From: Chlamydiales bacterium
GTDB taxonomy: Bacteria; Chlamydiota; Chlamydiia; Chlamydiales; JAAKFR01
Direction: 5' to 3'
Assembly: GCA_024233495.1 (NCBI GenBank)
Contig: JACKPM010000001.1
Coordinates: 305,052-369,051 of the forward strand
DNA: 64,000 nt
Below are positions 40,311 to 49,771 of this stretch, piece by piece. Made by a program: the position numbers and the translations under genes. The notes beneath the pieces were generated by a model that saw only the letters and a list, made by a program, of their open reading frames with translations, was not told the DNA's origin and did not search any database. The stretch's first letter is position 1, and each line of letters opens with the position of its first letter.

Positions 40311-41810
40311 TCACCATTTAGGCGGGGGGATGAAGAAGTATTTGTCGAGCAGCGCGTCGGAGGTTTCGAGGCATCCTTCCACCCATCCTTGGTGTTGCGA
40401 GTAAGCTGAGCCGATGACATAGAGGGGCTCAGCAACAAAGGGGTGGAGCATGTATTCTATTACCTCCTGAGGGTGTGCACCAACGCGCCAGAAGAAGTAT
40501 GCTCCAAAATGCGGGGGGTCTGACCAATCAACAAATGTGCCGGTGTAAGCTGAGGGCATGTTGTGCACACCATGCAAAATTTCAAGCTGCTTCTCGGCTT
40601 GCCATGCTGCATCTTTTCCAAGGTTGGGAGCAAACTCAGCTCCTTCGTTGAACGACTGCCAAAAGGGTGTATAGAGCCCTTGGAATGAGGCAAGGATCAG
40701 AGAGTTATTATTATCGGGTTCGCCGCCTGGTGCTTCGGCCTCGCTGCCAAAGTAGTAGCAGCTGCGAATGGGGAGGGTGGTGACAGAGGAGCCGCTTTGG
40801 AGGCCGAGCTTTTGCCACCATGGGTAGCGGTAGCCAAGGTAGAGCTTCGTGAGGGGATTAGGAGTAAAGAGGTCGAGTTTTTCGCGGAAGTCGTTGTTTT
40901 GAAGAGCAGGGGACTGCTGCGCTAAAAGTTTGAGGGCGGGAGGGGTGATGGTCAAGATGAGGTGTTTGGCGTAGACAGGTTTAAAGGCGCCCTCTTGATC
41001 GTAGAAGAGAAGGCGGTAGCGGAACGTCTCTTTCTCTCCTTCATAGGAGACAGACATGAGGTGGTGATTGAGATGGAGCTTTCCTCCCTTTTGTTGAAAA
41101 TTGTTAGCGAGGGTGTCAGGAAGCAGCTGGTAGCCGTGTACAAACTTGAGAGGAGCGCCGCTTGCTCCTTCGATAAAGTTTGAAAAGGCGGAGGCAACTG
41201 AGACGTCAGCCACCATCTGCACATAGCCCAGATCGACGAGCATTTGAAACGCCTCTGAGGAGAGGTTTTCGAGCAGAAAGTTTTGCCAGCTTACATCATA
41301 GAGTGACTGCCCTTTGTAGCGCGCAGTTTTTTTCCGCTTCGCCCAGTTATCAGTGGAGAGGTTGACGTCGATTTTGCCAAGTAGGCCAATCACAAGGGCG
41401 TAGGGGTCGTGCCCCTCTTCACCTGCAGGAAGGCTGTAAGGAAGCTCTTTCTCATCTTTTTCCCGAAACCGCTTTCCACGCACGTAGATGAAGTTATTTT
41501 CGTTCTCTTGAGTGAAAGGGGCGGTTTCAAGTTTGAGATATTTGACCAGCGCGTCTAGCCTCTTATGGCTGGGATGAAAACGCATTGCTCCAAGCTCAAC
41601 AGGGACGTTGTCCATGCCGGGGAGGTGGGTGGTGTAAATGCGTCCTCCAATGCGGTCAGAGCCTTCGAAGATGTGTACATCTTTCTTCCCCCCTTCCACC
41701 AGACGCCAACCTGTGTAGGTGCCACTAACACCCGCGCCGATGATGACGACGTCAAAAGTTTCAGCAAGTAGTTGTGTGCTCACAAAGAGCGTTAAGAGAA
41801 GCCACCTCAT
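40311..41810 (-). CDS. FAD-dependent amine oxidase, exported
   Basis: 499 residues. A signal peptide (MRWLLLTLFVSTQLLA) precedes the FAD-binding dinucleotide motif FDVVIIGAGVSGTYTGWRL and the GG motif GSDRIGGRIYT. The C-terminal part has the second FAD contact region (LYVIGSAYSQHQGWVEGCLETSD), typical of flavin monoamine oxidases. It would oxidise an amine or amino acid in the periplasm; substrate unknown. The start overlaps the glycosyltransferase stop by 50 bases on the same strand, so the two are co-transcribed. A nested-hairpin element follows the stop. Confidence 0.87.
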   Translation of the reverse strand: MRWLLLTLFVSTQLLAETFDVVIIGAGVSGTYTGWRLVEGGKKDVHIFEGSDRIGGRIYTTHLPGMDNVPVELGAMRFHPSHKRLDALVKYLKLETAPFTQENENNFIYVRGKRFREKDEKELPYSLPAGEEGHDPYALVIGLLGKIDVNLSTDNWAKRKKTARYKGQSLYDVSWQNFLLENLSSEAFQMLVDLGYVQMVADVSVASAFSNFIEGASGAPLKFVHGYQLLPDTLANNFQQKGGKLHLNHHLMSVSYEGEKETFRYRLLFYDQEGAFKPVYAKHLILTITPPALKLLAQQSPALQNNDFREKLDLFTPNPLTKLYLGYRYPWWQKLGLQSGSSVTTLPIRSCYYFGSEAEAPGGEPDNNNSLILASFQGLYTPFWQSFNEGAEFAPNLGKDAAWQAEKQLEILHGVHNMPSAYTGTFVDWSDPPHFGAYFFWRVGAHPQEVIEYMLHPFVAEPLYVIGSAYSQHQGWVEGCLETSDALLDKYFFIPPPKW

Positions 41811-42822
41811 CTAAAATCCTCGCATACGTCTTTGGAGTGTGATACTCCAAATAGTGTTGTTGCATCTTTTTCAACTTCTCACGAATGCGACTATTTTCAC
41901 AGAGATTTTTTAAGTGGCGGAAGAAGTCTGGGCGCTCAAAATCAGTGATAAACTCCACCAAGTTGTGCTTGCGTAACTCATCCGACATCCAACACTCATC
42001 AGGCACAAGCGTCACTTTGCCCAACCCAATTGCCTCGACAAAGATGCCCGAGGAGCGGTAGCGGTACTTTGGCGCGTCATATGGGAGCAGCACCACATCA
42101 GCGCGTTGAATATACTCGAGGTATTTCTCCCGCGAGAGCGCATTGGGAAAGTGCTCTTGCGCCTGTTCCAAACTTTGCGAACAGATGAAATGACAGCCAT
42201 GACTCTCGTTGAGAAGGCGACGGACCACATGCCCTCCCTTTTCTGCACGTGGTTCCCCAGGAAACACAATCACAAGTTTTTCGTTGTGATGTTCCACTGG
42301 CTTGAGGTCGAAATTGGGGATAGGGAGCGTATGGAAGGGCAACCCTGTCTTTTCACGGAAGAAATAAGTCAAATTGTCAGTGTCTGTAAAAAGACAGAGA
42401 TTGCGACGAAATTTGGCGCGCAAAAGCGTTAAAAAAATTTTTACCTCAATTTCATCCCGTTTTTTCTTAAAAATATTATTATCTCTAAAGAGCATGCAGA
42501 GGCGATCGCTCTTTTTCCCATGTCGTAAGGCGGCGAGCGAAAAGTAGCGCATATCGCGCCGCATAAGAGTCTCGATGAAGAAGGCGCCCCTTTTCTGAAA
42601 AAGGGAGTTGCACGCTTTAAAATAATCTTTTTTTAATCTTTTGTCATACGGCTTGGGAAAGTGAAGAACCCAGTTTTCAGGCAATTGTGGGAGCGAGTGA
42701 TCCTTAGGGATATAGGCGTGATGAGGGATCTTTAAATATTCGACTGCTTTTTGGCAGGCGGTGTGGTAGTAGAGTTGGTGTCCCTTCTCCGACTCACAAG
42801 CGTGTGCAAAGGCGTGAAACAT
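41761..42822 (-). CDS. GT-B type glycosyltransferase
   Basis: 353 residues without signal peptide. The C-terminal half has the group 1 layout: KLVIVFPGEPRAEKGGHVVRRLL, then ADVVLLPYDAPKYRYRSSGIFVEAIGLGKVTLVP, where the SSG...E...G pattern is the nucleotide-sugar binding region. The N-terminal half is basic and poorly conserved. It may add sugars to a surface lipid or protein; acceptor unknown. It is upstream of and overlaps the amine oxidase gene and diverges from the AGCS symporter gene. Confidence 0.8.
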   Translation of the reverse strand: MFHAFAHACESEKGHQLYYHTACQKAVEYLKIPHHAYIPKDHSLPQLPENWVLHFPKPYDKRLKKDYFKACNSLFQKRGAFFIETLMRRDMRYFSLAALRHGKKSDRLCMLFRDNNIFKKKRDEIEVKIFLTLLRAKFRRNLCLFTDTDNLTYFFREKTGLPFHTLPIPNFDLKPVEHHNEKLVIVFPGEPRAEKGGHVVRRLLNESHGCHFICSQSLEQAQEHFPNALSREKYLEYIQRADVVLLPYDAPKYRYRSSGIFVEAIGLGKVTLVPDECWMSDELRKHNLVEFITDFERPDFFRHLKNLCENSRIREKLKKMQQHYLEYHTPKTYARILDEVASLNALCEHTTTC

Positions 42823-42863
42823 GCTACCTCAGAAAGTCCAAAATGTTATATAATTGATGAGTT

Positions 42864-44195
42864 ATGAATATATTCCAACACCTAACTGCAATCGACGAGT
42901 TCTTCTGGGGCTATGTGGCGTTTATTTTGATCGCCTCCCTTGGTCTCTTTTTGACGTTGCGCTTCCGCTTTTTTCAGATTCGGCAGATGCCTCAGTTTAT
43001 AAAATTATTTTTTAGCTGTATGTCCAAAAGAGGGGATGGTGAAAGGGGAATTCATCCGCTCAAGGCATTTTTTGCCTCTGCTGGGGGGATGATTGGGATT
43101 GGCAATGTTGTGGGTGTAACTACAGCCATCCAGCTTGGCGGTCCTGGCGCCCTTTTTTGGCTCTGGGTGGCGGGCACGATTGGCTCGGTTGTGAAGTATT
43201 GTGAGATCTATTTGGGGTTCAAGTATCGCACTGAGAACAATCAAGGTGGGTATGATGGTGGACCTATGTACTTCCTTAAGAAGGCGTTTCGTTCCCCCTT
43301 CCTGCCGGTGGCTGTCTCTCTTCTTCTTTGTATCTACGGAGTTGAGATTTATCAATTTTCGGTGATCACAGAGAGTGTAAGTGCTAACTGGCACGTCCCT
43401 ATATTTGCTGTGCTTGCCCTTTTGCTCGGCTCGATTCTTTGGGCTGTTAGGGGAGGTGTGCGCCGCATTGGGCAGATTTGTGGATTCCTTGTGCCCTTCT
43501 TTCTTCTTCTCTATATGGGGATGGCACTCTTTATAATTGGTTCTGAGGCAGTGCGCCTTCCTGCAGTTCTGGGCATCGTTGTGCGCTCCGCCTTCACTGG
43601 GCACGCAGCTGTTGGTGGGTTTATTGGTAGCAGTTTTATTCTTGCCGTGCAGCAAGGGATTTCCCGCGCAGCTTATTCTGCTGATATTGGAATCGGCTAC
43701 GACTCGATCATTCAAAGTGAGTCCAATACAAAGCACCCTATCCGGCAAGCGCGGCTCGCGATTTTGGGTGTCTTTATTGACAATTTCGTCTGCACACTCA
43801 GCATCTTGATCGTTCTCCTTAGTGGAGTTTGGACAGTATTTGGTGCGAATGCTGAAGGTTCAACAGTTGTGCAAGCTGCTTTCAGCAAGTATTTCCCTGC
43901 TATGCATATCTTTTTGCCCCTTTTCTACATCATTACGGGATATACAACGATCATTGCCTACCTCTGCATGGGGCTCAAGTGTGCGCGCTTTCTCTCTCCA
44001 AAAATAGGGGAACGCGCTTACATGGTTTATGCTGTGGTGGCGTTTATCTTTTTCTCGTTCATGCCACAGAGGCACGCGCTACTTGTGATGTCAACATGTG
44101 GAGCACTGCTTCTCATTATCAACCTTCTTGGCATCTTCAAACTGCGTCACGAGATAGTCTACGAGCAACAAGAGAAGGAGCTTTTAGAAACATGA
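42864..44195 (+). CDS. sodium:alanine/glycine symporter (AGCS family)
   Basis: 443 residues, about eleven membrane helices. Family marks are GGMIGIGNVVGVTTAIQLGGPGALFWLW near residue 75, the GGPMYFL motif near 135 and QGISRAAYSADIGIGYDSIIQSES near 270. It imports small neutral amino acids with Na+, matching the auxotrophic life style of chlamydiae; a DagA-like gene is also in the C. trachomatis region I recall as syntenic. The stop overlaps the next ATG (ATGA). Confidence 0.94.
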   Translation: MNIFQHLTAIDEFFWGYVAFILIASLGLFLTLRFRFFQIRQMPQFIKLFFSCMSKRGDGERGIHPLKAFFASAGGMIGIGNVVGVTTAIQLGGPGALFWLWVAGTIGSVVKYCEIYLGFKYRTENNQGGYDGGPMYFLKKAFRSPFLPVAVSLLLCIYGVEIYQFSVITESVSANWHVPIFAVLALLLGSILWAVRGGVRRIGQICGFLVPFFLLLYMGMALFIIGSEAVRLPAVLGIVVRSAFTGHAAVGGFIGSSFILAVQQGISRAAYSADIGIGYDSIIQSESNTKHPIRQARLAILGVFIDNFVCTLSILIVLLSGVWTVFGANAEGSTVVQAAFSKYFPAMHIFLPLFYIITGYTTIIAYLCMGLKCARFLSPKIGERAYMVYAVVAFIFFSFMPQRHALLVMSTCGALLLIINLLGIFKLRHEIVYEQQEKELLET

Positions 44196-44494
44196 CAACG
44201 GCAAACGTTACAGGTGGATTTGGGAGTGGTGGATCTGGTGGAATGCCGCCAGGCGGTCCTGGGAGACCAGGTTCAAGGGAGGAGGCTATTAATCGAAGTC
44301 TTCAAGAACTTCAACGAGTTAGAATAGCGGTTGCAGTTATTCTTCTGCTTGGCGTCATCCTTGCTCTTACTCCACCTCCACATCAAGCACAAATTCAACA
44401 CGGCGGGCATCAGCCAGGGCCGCAACCTCCTCCTGGGCCGCAACCTCCTCCTGGTAGAAGGCCTCGGCAAACATCGTGTGGAAATCGTCAGTAG
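44192..44494 (+). CDS. small Gly/Pro-rich single-helix membrane protein
   Basis: 100 residues starting at the ATGA overlap with the symporter stop. A Gly-rich N-terminus (TGGFGSGGSGGMPPGGPG), an amphipathic segment, one helix (RIAVAVILLLGVILAL) and a Pro-rich tail with the doubled unit GPQPPP. Translational coupling suggests an association with the symporter. No family is recognised. A hairpin (CTATAGCA...TGCTATAC, about 44512-44525) lies between its stop and the next gene. Confidence 0.55.
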   Translation: MTTANVTGGFGSGGSGGMPPGGPGRPGSREEAINRSLQELQRVRIAVAVILLLGVILALTPPPHQAQIQHGGHQPGPQPPPGPQPPPGRRPRQTSCGNRQ

Positions 44495-44541
44495 ATGTTG
44501 AGCTATAGCATCCCCGGTGCTATACTCTGCGCGGTTTTTTT

Positions 44542-44844
44542 ATGAATTGTTCAACATATTTATCTCGGCTTTTGGCAGGGAAGTCTTCCATTCCACGCGA
44601 AACGCTCCTTACCATCCATACGCACCTGAAGACGGTGCGTGCAGTTGAAAGAGCCTCTGCGCATATGGAGCTAAACAATCCTGCTATCACGCTTCAAATC
44701 TCTGAGTTAGAGGAAAGATTAATCAATCATGTTGATTCTAAGAACTTTATGCTCTTCGCAGACAACAAAACCGCGATACTCACTGCCCTCTCAGATGGGC
44801 AGGCGCACTTCCTTGAATGGGGTACATCTTATCCCAATGCTTAA
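44542..44844 (+). CDS. hypothetical protein
   Basis: 100 residues (MNCSTYLSRLLAGKSSIPRETLLTIH...), predominantly helical, without membrane segments or recognisable motifs. The ATG follows a T run that may terminate upstream transcription. It is followed after 39 bases by another hypothetical gene with a good ribosome site, so the two may be an operon. Possibly a lineage-specific effector or chaperone pair by size and arrangement, but this is speculation. Confidence 0.5.
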   Translation: MNCSTYLSRLLAGKSSIPRETLLTIHTHLKTVRAVERASAHMELNNPAITLQISELEERLINHVDSKNFMLFADNKTAILTALSDGQAHFLEWGTSYPNA

Positions 44845-44883
44845 AGTGATGAATATGAGATGCTGCTTTAGGGAGGATCCGAA

Positions 44884-45474
44884 ATGACGCTGGTTGGCGA
44901 AGCTCTTTCAGGAGAGTATTGCGCTTGGGAACGGGTTTCTACTTGTGGAAGGGAAAAGTCTCCTCATTTAGTTGATTTAGTTACTCATATTATGAAAAGT
45001 TCAACTCAAGGTTCTACTTGCGCCCTCGACCGCAACTCAAACGAGATTGCTGAGGATTTAGTGAGAAAAAAGTTTGGGGTGCTCCAAGCTTTGACGGCGC
45101 AGCTCGATGAGCGTATAGAAGTTGTGATAGCGTTCCGAGTGCATGGGGCTGTTTTTGCCTTTATTGGAGGGCGAGGAACCCTTCTTGCCGCCACTGCCAT
45201 TCCGGTTAAAGGTAAGGAGCTCTACTCTTCTCTCCAATTTGTGAAAGCTTCAGTGCAAGAGGGGGAGTGCATGCTCTACCATACCGAGGAGTCTTTGCGG
45301 GTCATTTACAGGGATGACGGTGTACTCTTCAATATGGAAGCGGAAATCAATAGTGAAGAAAAATTTGAGAAGGCATGCCAAAAATGGGCTCGAGGGCAGT
45401 TCTCTACTATCGAAGTGCCTAGAGAGATGCAAATCGCCCACCCTCTATCGGATAAAATATATTCAATTCATTGA
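44884..45474 (+). CDS. hypothetical protein, possible degenerate PP2C-like fold
   Basis: 196 residues with a clear GGGAGG ribosome site 7 bases before the ATG. The central part (VVIAFRVHGAVFAFIGGRGTLLAATAIP) has the alternating beta-strand character of the PP2C core and its AHVGDSR strand, but the metal-binding Asp residues are absent. It is therefore only a structural guess. No signal peptide or membrane helix. It pairs with the preceding small gene. Confidence 0.62.
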   Translation: MTLVGEALSGEYCAWERVSTCGREKSPHLVDLVTHIMKSSTQGSTCALDRNSNEIAEDLVRKKFGVLQALTAQLDERIEVVIAFRVHGAVFAFIGGRGTLLAATAIPVKGKELYSSLQFVKASVQEGECMLYHTEESLRVIYRDDGVLFNMEAEINSEEKFEKACQKWARGQFSTIEVPREMQIAHPLSDKIYSIH

Positions 45475-45490
45475 TGATCAGTGATATAAT
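45462..45490 (+). promoter_or_regulatory. putative promoter of the His/Gln-rich small gene
   Basis: TATAAT at 45485-45490 with a weak TTCAAT (45462-45467) 17 bases upstream. The AAAGGAG ribosome site and ATG follow at normal distance. Confidence 0.45.
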
Positions 45491-45511
45491 GTTCATCAAA
45501 AGGAGTTGTCT

Positions 45512-45700
45512 ATGTTTGGAGTACAAGGTCCAGGTCTTGGAGGTGGGCAGCTTCCAAATCAAGTACTAGCTCATCACCCTCAGCATGTTCACCATCAAGC
45601 TGTGAATCAGGTGGCATTGGGTGCACTTGCTGCTCAGGTGCAGCAGCCACAAGTTCCTCAGTATCAGCCATGCGCTCAGACAAGAACATTTGAGCGATAG
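45512..45700 (+). CDS. small His/Gln-rich protein
   Basis: 62 residues from the ATG at 45512, chosen because AAAGGAG sits 7 bases upstream. Composition is extreme: five His in HHPQHVHHQ and many Gln, Val and Pro, with a PYQ-type C-terminus. The His cluster could bind metal. It has its own promoter. No homologue recognised. Confidence 0.5.
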   Translation: MFGVQGPGLGGGQLPNQVLAHHPQHVHHQAVNQVALGALAAQVQQPQVPQYQPCAQTRTFER

Positions 45701-45772
45701 ACAACAATTAATAGTTTGAACTTATAACTATTTTGTTTAATAATTGTAATAAGTAGTTATAAGGGTATTACT

Positions 45773-46069
45773 ATGGAAACTTGGATGGTTTGGACCATTG
45801 CCATTCCGCTCATTGTAATGGGCGCAAGTGTCTTTCTGTTAGCAATCTTTGTTGCTCTTAAGATTCATAAGGCTTTCTATATTCTCGATGACATAAGCGA
45901 TAAGCTACAGGCACTCAATCCACTGTGTCGGATTATCTATCGATTTGGCGATGCGGCTGATGAGAAACTTGAGGAGTATTTGGAGAGAAAACACTCATCG
46001 AGGGGCCTTGATTTAGCGCAGTGGATTTTGAATGGGGTTTCCATTATCAAAGGATTTAGGAGGAAGTAG
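45773..46069 (+). CDS. single-helix membrane protein preceding YtxH
   Basis: 98 residues with an N-terminal helix (WMVWTIAIPLIVMGASVFLLAIFVAL) and a helical cytoplasmic part, similar in layout to DUF948-type proteins, which often neighbour YtxH. It is separated by 2 bases from the YtxH-like gene, so they form an operon. Likely an envelope stress protein by association; not directly shown. Confidence 0.62.
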   Translation: METWMVWTIAIPLIVMGASVFLLAIFVALKIHKAFYILDDISDKLQALNPLCRIIYRFGDAADEKLEEYLERKHSSRGLDLAQWILNGVSIIKGFRRK

Positions 46070-46071
46070 TT

Positions 46072-46311
46072 ATGGCAAAAAGGAGTGGGGGAAGCAAGTT
46101 CTGTTTGGGAGCATTGCTAGGTGGAATTGCTGCAGGGTTAACTGCGCTTTTGTTTGCGCCAAAGTCTGGGAAGCAGCTCCGCAAGGATATTAGCGACAAG
46201 TGTCATGATTGGTCTGACAAGGGGCATGAGTTGTATGACGATGTGTGTGAACGAGGCAAAGAACTTGCGAAGGACACAAAGAAGGCTGCAAAGCGCTTCA
46301 TGAGAAAGTAA
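46072..46311 (+). CDS. YtxH-domain protein
   Basis: 79 residues with the family hallmark: a Gly-rich helix followed by GKQL (CLGALLGGIAAGLTALLFAPKSGKQLRKDI) and then a Lys-rich amphipathic helix. YtxH-like proteins are induced by general stress in Firmicutes and are common small membrane proteins elsewhere. It is convergent with dps, whose stop is 1 base away. Stress-related context is consistent but circumstantial. Confidence 0.78.
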   Translation: MAKRSGGSKFCLGALLGGIAAGLTALLFAPKSGKQLRKDISDKCHDWSDKGHELYDDVCERGKELAKDTKKAAKRFMRK

Positions 46312-46312
46312 T

Positions 46313-46747
46313 TTATGGAATGTGACTTCTAAGAAGCCATGCCTGTTTGTCGTGGTCGCGCATACGGCCTACAATCATATCTGAGGTGCCGGGATCGCCA
46401 TTTTGATCACAGTAAGCGATGATCTCGCCGGCATGTTTTACCATGAGCTCGTGGCTTGCCACGAGCTCTCTTACCATCTCCGTCATAGAGAGGTCGGTCA
46501 GAGACTCTTTCATACACGCTAATTTGAGAAATTCTGCCATCGAACCTGGCGCTTTTCCTCCTAGCTGCCTGATCCGCTCAGCGACATCATCAGAAGCTTC
46601 TGCAAGCGCTTCATATTGATCTTGCAGCAGCTTATGGAACATGAAAAACTCGCTGCCAGTCATATTCCAATGGAAATTAAGTGTTTTTATATAGAGGACA
46701 TAAGAGTCTGCCAAAAAATGTGAAAGTTTTTTTATAACTTCATTCAT
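46313..46747 (-). CDS. dps: Dps-family DNA-protecting ferritin
   Basis: 144 residues with the complete inter-subunit ferroxidase site: His26 in KTLNFHWN, His38, Asp53 and Glu57 in ASDDVAERI, the same 12-15-4 spacing as Listeria Dps. It forms a dodecamer that oxidises and stores iron and limits hydroxyl radical formation. No Lys-rich DNA-binding tail is visible. Located beside YtxH in a small stress cluster. Confidence 0.93.
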   Translation of the reverse strand: MNEVIKKLSHFLADSYVLYIKTLNFHWNMTGSEFFMFHKLLQDQYEALAEASDDVAERIRQLGGKAPGSMAEFLKLACMKESLTDLSMTEMVRELVASHELMVKHAGEIIAYCDQNGDPGTSDMIVGRMRDHDKQAWLLRSHIP

Positions 46748-46885
46748 AGTCGTATCTTATAAGAGTCTTTTTTTTATCGCTACAATTTTGATTTTTCTTC
46801 TTTGAATATTAATGCTAGGTTTATATCTTCTTTTGATACGTGTGGAGACTGTGTCTCCAAAACCTGATTTTTTCAATGTAGCCAC

Positions 46886-49771
46886 ATGAAAAGTGATTTG
46901 GCACCAGATAAGATGCTAGCGTCGAAGGATCGAAGGGCGCTCGAGAGGATGCGTGTTTTAATGCGCTATTGGCCTGACCGCAACCTCTACCACAAACTTC
47001 TTTTTTCGCTTTTGCGCTTTCCGCGTGAGTTTAAAGAGGTTAGGAGCGAGATGCATCTCTCGCGCATGGTGTGTTCTGAGTATTTCTATAAGAGAAATTT
47101 GATCAAAGAGGTGGGGCGCTACCCACGAAAGCGGCATCTCTTTGTAAAGCTTTTGCGCACAAAGTTGGAGTATCCTTTTGGTAGCAAGTCTGTGCTTGGC
47201 ATTGTGGTAGTGTTCAACCTTTTGAAGCAGCGCGAAGTGTTTGACGAGCAGCACATGATTGAGGCGGTGAAGCGCCTTGTCCCTGATGCGCAGGCGATTC
47301 ATGGCTCATTTTATGACTATTTGGACAAGCAGCATCAGGTGCAGTCGGTCTATTTGGAGGTTGAGAAAGAAGGGGAGAAGTTCACCGCTGATGAGATTCA
47401 CAGCCTTAAGAGTAAGCTTCCCACGGAGCTGAAGGGGTGTGTAGAGCAGCTTGTGCCAATGACCTTTATGCGGCGCAATGAAGAAGAGGTGTACCGCAAC
47501 ATTTTAGCATTGCGCGATCAGCTCAAGAGTGTTCGTGATATTCCCCAAGCGACCATCACATTTGAGGAGCAAACGCAGTTTGATCTTTTCTTCACTGTTG
47601 TGGTGTTGCGCCTTGTGAAGGAGGGAGACCTTACGGTGCGCACGCTTTTCGAACAGGCAAATCCAGATATGGTTTATATCCCTGACCGCATTGACCCTGT
47701 GGGAATTTTGCGCAAAACGCATAAGAAAGAGGCGACTGTGTTTCGTCTTCAGCTGCCAAAGAGCCAGTTTTATCGGAAGGATCGCTCGGTCAATCTCTAT
47801 ACAGCACGCCGCTATGTCGTGGCCCGTTTGTCCAAGGCGCTGGGACATGTGCGTGACTACAATGGGGGGCTCATTCTCAAGCAAAATGAGAGACTTGAAG
47901 ACTTCTTATCGATCATGCCTAAGTTCTACGATGAATTTTTGCTAGAAAACTTCTTCTATTCGATCACACCGATTGCCATGCAAAGCATTTTGCCAGCAGC
48001 TTTGATAAAAGAGTGGTTTTTGGCGTTTTCTGCGCTGATGGATCAGGAGCCTGGGCGTAAAAAACCGTATGCGGTCACTTTCCAAAATAGCGACGATGCG
48101 CTTCTTGTAATTGTGCGTGCTGAGGAAGATTCTTTTAAGGAGGAGCTTCTTGCAAAGATTAATCAGTTCGAGATTCCCTCGCTAGAGCTCGCTTTCTCTG
48201 AAATTAAGATGAACGGCTTTTTCTGCTTTGGTTTTCTCTACCGCCCTTCACAGTTTGGGCGGGAGGTAAACTTCTCAAAGCGGATTGAAGAGGTGATGGA
48301 GCAATGGAGCCAAAAGCGGTGCAATACGCAAGTGCTCTCACTCTCTTTGCATGAGAACGACCCAAGCTTGGATCCACGCATCACGAAGGCAGATCAGTCA
48401 AACATTGTGATCAAGATGCTTTTTGATGGGCTCACACGCATTGGAGTTGATGGGAAACCACAACTTGCGCTTGCGCAAAGTTATGATGTCTCAACCAACA
48501 TGAAAACCTACACTTTCCACTTGCGCGATGCGAAGTGGTCGAATGGCGCGAAGGTGACAGCATTTGACTTTGAGTACTCATGGAAGAAAGCTCTTAACCC
48601 CAATAGTGTTTTTGCCTCCACATTCCATATGATAAGAAATGCGCGTGATGCGCGCGATGGGAAGTGCAGCTTTGATGAGGTTGGTGTGCGCGCTCTCGAT
48701 GCGCGAACGCTGCAAGTAGAGCTTGCCTATCCAGTGCCTTATTTTTTAGAGATCGTTGCACAATGGAGTTATGCAGTGATCAATAGCACAATCGATCGAA
48801 AGTATCCTGGGTGGGCGTATCAAGCAGGGGAGACCTATGTGTGCAACGGCCCTTTCCGTTTAGTTGAATGGAAGCACAATCGCTCAATCACTTTGGAGAA
48901 AAATCCTCACTACTGGGATGCCGATGCGGTTAACCTCAACAAGATCTCTATCACATTGATTGGGCGGGAGCAAAATGAAGTGCGAATGCTGCAAAGCGGT
49001 GAGCTCGATATTGTGGGCAGGCCGATGGGGCCCTTACCCAACACAAAGGGCATTGACCTTGAAGGCATTGAGGAGGTCTCTTTTCCTCTCAGTGGCTCTT
49101 ATGCGATCACCTTTAATACTGCTCAGTTTCCTTTTAATCACAAGAAGTTGCGTCAAGCATTTTGCTATGCAATTCACCGTGATGTAAGCAGTGTCCTGCC
49201 ATCAGAGCTCTCTTTTTCCGATACCCCTCTTTTTCCTAGGCGTGATTTAGCACGTGCGCGTGCCCTTTTCCGTGAAGGGTTGGGAGAGATTGGCTTTGTG
49301 CGCTCTGACTTTCCCAAATTGACCCTGCTCTATTCGGGAAGATACGATCTCTCCTCCTATGTGGAGCAGTGGAAAGAGGCGTTTGGGATTGAGGTGCATC
49401 TACAGCAACTTGAGTGGAAGCACTACTTTGAACAGCTCATGCAAAAGCGTTATCAATTTGGAGGAATCGAGCTCAAACCTCTTTGGGGTGATCCTCTCCA
49501 TATGCTCACAAATTTTTATCATAGAGGGGATGCGCTTAACTTGAGTGCGTGGCAACACCCCCGCTATAAGAAATTGATTGAAGAGGCAAAGAGGGTACCC
49601 GAAAAGAGGCGCGAGCTTTTGCGGCAAGCAGAAGAGATGCTTGCAGAAGAGATGCCCATGGTGCCACTTCATCCGTTGCAAGGCGGCTACCTAAAGCGGC
49701 GTGGCCTCAAGGGAGAATTTCCTACGGAGTATTTCCAAATCGACTTCAAATGGGCTTATCGCGAGACTTGA
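46886..49771 (+). CDS. oligopeptide-binding protein (SBP family 5) fused to a long N-terminal region
   Basis: 961 residues. From about 485 the protein is an OppA-type binding protein: LSLHENDPSLDPRITKADQSN, LFDGLTRIGVDGKPQLALAQSYDVS, YTFHLRDAKWSNGAKVTAFDFEYSWKKAL, CNGPFRLVEWKHN. The first 480 residues are helical with no signal peptide or lipobox and no family I recognise; an HTH-like section near the start (MRVLMRYWPDRNLYHKLLFSL) would fit an SgrR-like arrangement, but that is only a guess. Without a signal the binding domain would stay in the cytoplasm or leave by another route. No transporter genes adjoin. The 3' end overlaps ribE by 26 bases. Confidence 0.86.
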   Translation: MKSDLAPDKMLASKDRRALERMRVLMRYWPDRNLYHKLLFSLLRFPREFKEVRSEMHLSRMVCSEYFYKRNLIKEVGRYPRKRHLFVKLLRTKLEYPFGSKSVLGIVVVFNLLKQREVFDEQHMIEAVKRLVPDAQAIHGSFYDYLDKQHQVQSVYLEVEKEGEKFTADEIHSLKSKLPTELKGCVEQLVPMTFMRRNEEEVYRNILALRDQLKSVRDIPQATITFEEQTQFDLFFTVVVLRLVKEGDLTVRTLFEQANPDMVYIPDRIDPVGILRKTHKKEATVFRLQLPKSQFYRKDRSVNLYTARRYVVARLSKALGHVRDYNGGLILKQNERLEDFLSIMPKFYDEFLLENFFYSITPIAMQSILPAALIKEWFLAFSALMDQEPGRKKPYAVTFQNSDDALLVIVRAEEDSFKEELLAKINQFEIPSLELAFSEIKMNGFFCFGFLYRPSQFGREVNFSKRIEEVMEQWSQKRCNTQVLSLSLHENDPSLDPRITKADQSNIVIKMLFDGLTRIGVDGKPQLALAQSYDVSTNMKTYTFHLRDAKWSNGAKVTAFDFEYSWKKALNPNSVFASTFHMIRNARDARDGKCSFDEVGVRALDARTLQVELAYPVPYFLEIVAQWSYAVINSTIDRKYPGWAYQAGETYVCNGPFRLVEWKHNRSITLEKNPHYWDADAVNLNKISITLIGREQNEVRMLQSGELDIVGRPMGPLPNTKGIDLEGIEEVSFPLSGSYAITFNTAQFPFNHKKLRQAFCYAIHRDVSSVLPSELSFSDTPLFPRRDLARARALFREGLGEIGFVRSDFPKLTLLYSGRYDLSSYVEQWKEAFGIEVHLQQLEWKHYFEQLMQKRYQFGGIELKPLWGDPLHMLTNFYHRGDALNLSAWQHPRYKKLIEEAKRVPEKRRELLRQAEEMLAEEMPMVPLHPLQGGYLKRRGLKGEFPTEYFQIDFKWAYRET

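Noticed and set aside
43005..43748. 247-residue minus-strand ORF
   Set aside because: It is the antisense shadow of the alanine/glycine symporter gene and is very rich in Asn, Lys and His with no motifs.
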